From: Mayfieldus sp038317345
GTDB lineage: Bacteria; Actinomycetota; Thermoleophilia; Solirubrobacterales; 70-9
Direction of reading: 5' to 3'
DNA: 5,435 nucleotides
NCBI GenBank assembly: GCA_038317345.1
Contig: JBBQBH010000090.1
Coordinates: forward strand, 1 to 5,435
Shown here: in pieces, positions 3,846-5,435 of the stretch
Layout of the letters: the number at the start of each line of letters is the position of its first letter
How positions within the stretch are numbered: the stretch's first letter is position 1
Made by a program: the position numbers and the translations under genes
The notes under the pieces: model-generated
Told to the model about the DNA's origin: nothing
Seen by the model: the letters and a program-made list of their open reading frames with translations, nothing else
Databases searched by the model: none

Positions 3846-5435
3846 TCCTAGGGCCGCTTGTGCGACACGTGGGCGAGCGCGACGCAACGGTCTGGGTCGA
3901 GACCGACGAGGCGTGCGAGGTGGAGGTGCTCGGTCACACCGAGGCGACCTTCTGCGTCGATGGGCACCACTACGCGCTGGTCTGCATCGAGGGCCTGGAA
4001 ACGGGCTCGCGATACGAGTACGACGTGAAATTGGACGGCGAGCGCCGCTGGCCGGTGAGCGATTCTGGATTCCCGCCCAGCCAGATCCGCACATTGGACC
4101 CAGAGGGGGAGCTGCGGGTCTCCTTCGGCTCGTGTCGAATCGCGTTGCCGATGGAACCGCCGTACATCTTCACCAAGGACGAGCACGACGACGGAGTCGA
4201 GCTCGACGCGCTCCACGTCTACGCGCACGAGCTGCTTCGCGACCTCGATAAGCGCTGGCCCAACCTGCTGCTGATGATCGGCGATCAGGTCTACGTCGAC
4301 GAGGGATCGCTTGAGACCCGTGAGTTCATCCGCTCGCGGCGCGATGTCTCCGAGCCGCCCGGCGAGGAGGTGCTTGACTTCGAGGAGTACACGCGGCTCT
4401 ATCGCGAGTCCTGGAGCGAGCCCTACGTCCGCTGGCTGTTCTCGACGGTTCCGACGGCGATGGTGATCGACGATCACGACATCAGCGACGACTGGAACAT
4501 CTCCCGCTCCTGGAAGCAGGAGATGGATCGCAAGCCCTGGTGGCACCGGCGGGTGCGGGCGGGCTTCATGACCTACTGGATCTACCAGCATCTCGGCAAC
4601 CTCTCCCCTCGCGAGCTGTCCGAGGACGAGACTCTCGCCAAGGTCAAGGAGTTACGCACTGACGCGGGGCCCGTGCTTCGTGACTATGCCGACCGGGCCT
4701 ACGACGACCGCGAGGGCATCCGCTGGAGCTACCACCGCGACCTCTGCGGCACCCGCGTGATCGTCATGGACTCGCGTGGGGGCCGGGTGCTCGAGGAGGG
4801 ACGCCGCTCGATCCTCGACGACGAGGAGCGCGAGTGGGTCGGGGGTCAGGCTGAGGGCGACTTCGACCACCTGCTGATCGCGACCTCCGACCCCTTCCTG
4901 CTCTCGCATGGAATTCACTACCTGGAGGCCTGCAGCGAGGCGGTGTGCGACGGGACCTGGGGGAAGCCGGCGGCGAAGCTGATGGAGAAACTGCGCCGCG
5001 CCATGGACTTCGATCATTGGGCCGCGTTCGGGATCTCGTTTCGCCGCCTCACGGGGCTGCTCCGCGAGGTCGGGGCCGGAGAGAAGGGGGCTGCGCCGGC
5101 GACGATCGTGATCCTCTCCGGCGACGTCCACCACGCCTATCTGGCGGAGATGGCGTTCCGGCGGGAAAGCGGCGTCACCAGCCGCGTCTACCAGGCGGTC
5201 TGCTCGCCGTTTCGGAACCCGCTCGACGCCAAGGAGCGGCGGGTGATCAGGATCTCATTCGGAAAGGCGATGACCGCGGTCACACGCGCCCTGTCCCGCG
5301 CCGCCGGGGTCCCCGATCCCGACCTTCGCTGGCGGATCCTGGATGGCCCGTACTTCGACAACCAGGTGGGGACGGTGACGCTGGAGGGGCGCTCGGCCCG
5401 AATCAAGCTCGAGAAGACGAACCCGGGCGAGGCGG
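3833..5435 (+). CDS. PhoD-like metallophosphatase / alkaline phosphatase D family (3' end outside window)
   Basis: The frame is open for 534 codons to the window edge; family lengths suggest little is missing. It should hydrolyse phosphate mono- or diesters with a metal centre. Residues 1-90 (ILGPLVRHVGERDATVWVET...) form the β-rich N-terminal domain usual in actinobacterial relatives. The catalytic domain follows: VSFGSC (96-101), GDQVYVDE (150-157), DDHDISDDWN (213-222), ATSDPFLLSHGIHY (350-363) and SGDVHHAY (429-436). In B. subtilis PhoD a Cys and a Tyr in such GSC and GDxxY motifs bind iron; Cys101 and Tyr154 are the counterparts here. No signal peptide or Tat RR motif is visible, unlike secreted PhoD, so it is probably intracellular. 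The start is fixed at ATG 3833 because an in-frame TAA (3830-3832) touches it; the Shine-Dalgarno is weak. It lies 154 bases after the SET gene, so co-transcription is possible but unproven. Confidence 0.88.
   Translation, partial: MSELILGPLVRHVGERDATVWVETDEACEVEVLGHTEATFCVDGHHYALVCIEGLETGSRYEYDVKLDGERRWPVSDSGFPPSQIRTLDPEGELRVSFGSCRIALPMEPPYIFTKDEHDDGVELDALHVYAHELLRDLDKRWPNLLLMIGDQVYVDEGSLETREFIRSRRDVSEPPGEEVLDFEEYTRLYRESWSEPYVRWLFSTVPTAMVIDDHDISDDWNISRSWKQEMDRKPWWHRRVRAGFMTYWIYQHLGNLSPRELSEDETLAKVKELRTDAGPVLRDYADRAYDDREGIRWSYHRDLCGTRVIVMDSRGGRVLEEGRRSILDDEEREWVGGQAEGDFDHLLIATSDPFLLSHGIHYLEACSEAVCDGTWGKPAAKLMEKLRRAMDFDHWAAFGISFRRLTGLLREVGAGEKGAAPATIVILSGDVHHAYLAEMAFRRESGVTSRVYQAVCSPFRNPLDAKERRVIRISFGKAMTAVTRALSRAAGVPDPDLRWRILDGPYFDNQVGTVTLEGRSARIKLEKTNPGEA

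Noticed and set aside
3848..4591. 247-codon minus-strand frame opposite the phosphatase
   Set aside because: The plus frame holds the ordered PhoD motifs without interruption; the Asp/Val-rich antisense product is a mirror of GC-rich codons. The same applies to 4652-5134.
1..5435. CRISPR array, toxin-antitoxin pair or defence system
   Set aside because: There are no regularly spaced repeats, no paired small ORFs with recognisable families, and no nuclease, helicase or reverse transcriptase motifs in any credible frame.

Overview
The window is high-GC DNA with strong G/C preference at third codon positions and ordinary bacterial start sites. It fits a high-GC Gram-positive actinobacterium. 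The PhoD-type phosphatase and the tRNA-Arg-derived repeats suggest the Thermoleophilia/Solirubrobacterales side of that phylum, but this rests on pattern familiarity and not on a search.

Layout. (1) 1-146 is the C-terminal tail of a gene cut by the window edge, probably a class I SAM-dependent methyltransferase. (2) 147-702 is a long non-coding stretch. It holds a 3' half of a tRNA-Arg(ACG) sequence (att-like copy 1, 220-264), a cluster of short palindromes and hairpins, and a possible 36-codon small ORF (531-641). (3) 703-2184 encodes a membrane-anchored clan GH-A (GH39/PslG-like) glycoside hydrolase. (4) 2195-2311 is the left end and frameshifted orfA start of an IS3-family insertion sequence, followed by about 320 bp of degraded sequence. 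(5) 2667-2711 is the second copy of the tRNA-Arg 3' half, preceded by a perfect 16-bp palindrome. (6) 2815-3086 is a broken, unidentified gene. (7) 3160-3678 encodes a compact SET-domain protein methyltransferase with an intact post-SET zinc motif. (8) 3702-3845 is another open, start-less C-terminal relic. (9) 3833 to the window end encodes a PhoD-like metallophosphatase, open at the right edge.

Interpretation. The two tRNA-Arg 3' halves share 37 identical bases and begin at the same point beside the anticodon loop, which is where tyrosine integrases often cross over. Neither is a complete tRNA. They bracket about 2.45 kb whose only intact large gene is the glycoside hydrolase, and no integrase is visible. 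This looks like an eroded integration locus that collected cargo, an IS3 fragment and gene relics between ordinary chromosomal-type genes. I see no evidence that the hydrolase, SET protein and phosphatase form one pathway. They share a strand but are separated by gaps and relics. No intact tRNA, rRNA or CRISPR array is present.
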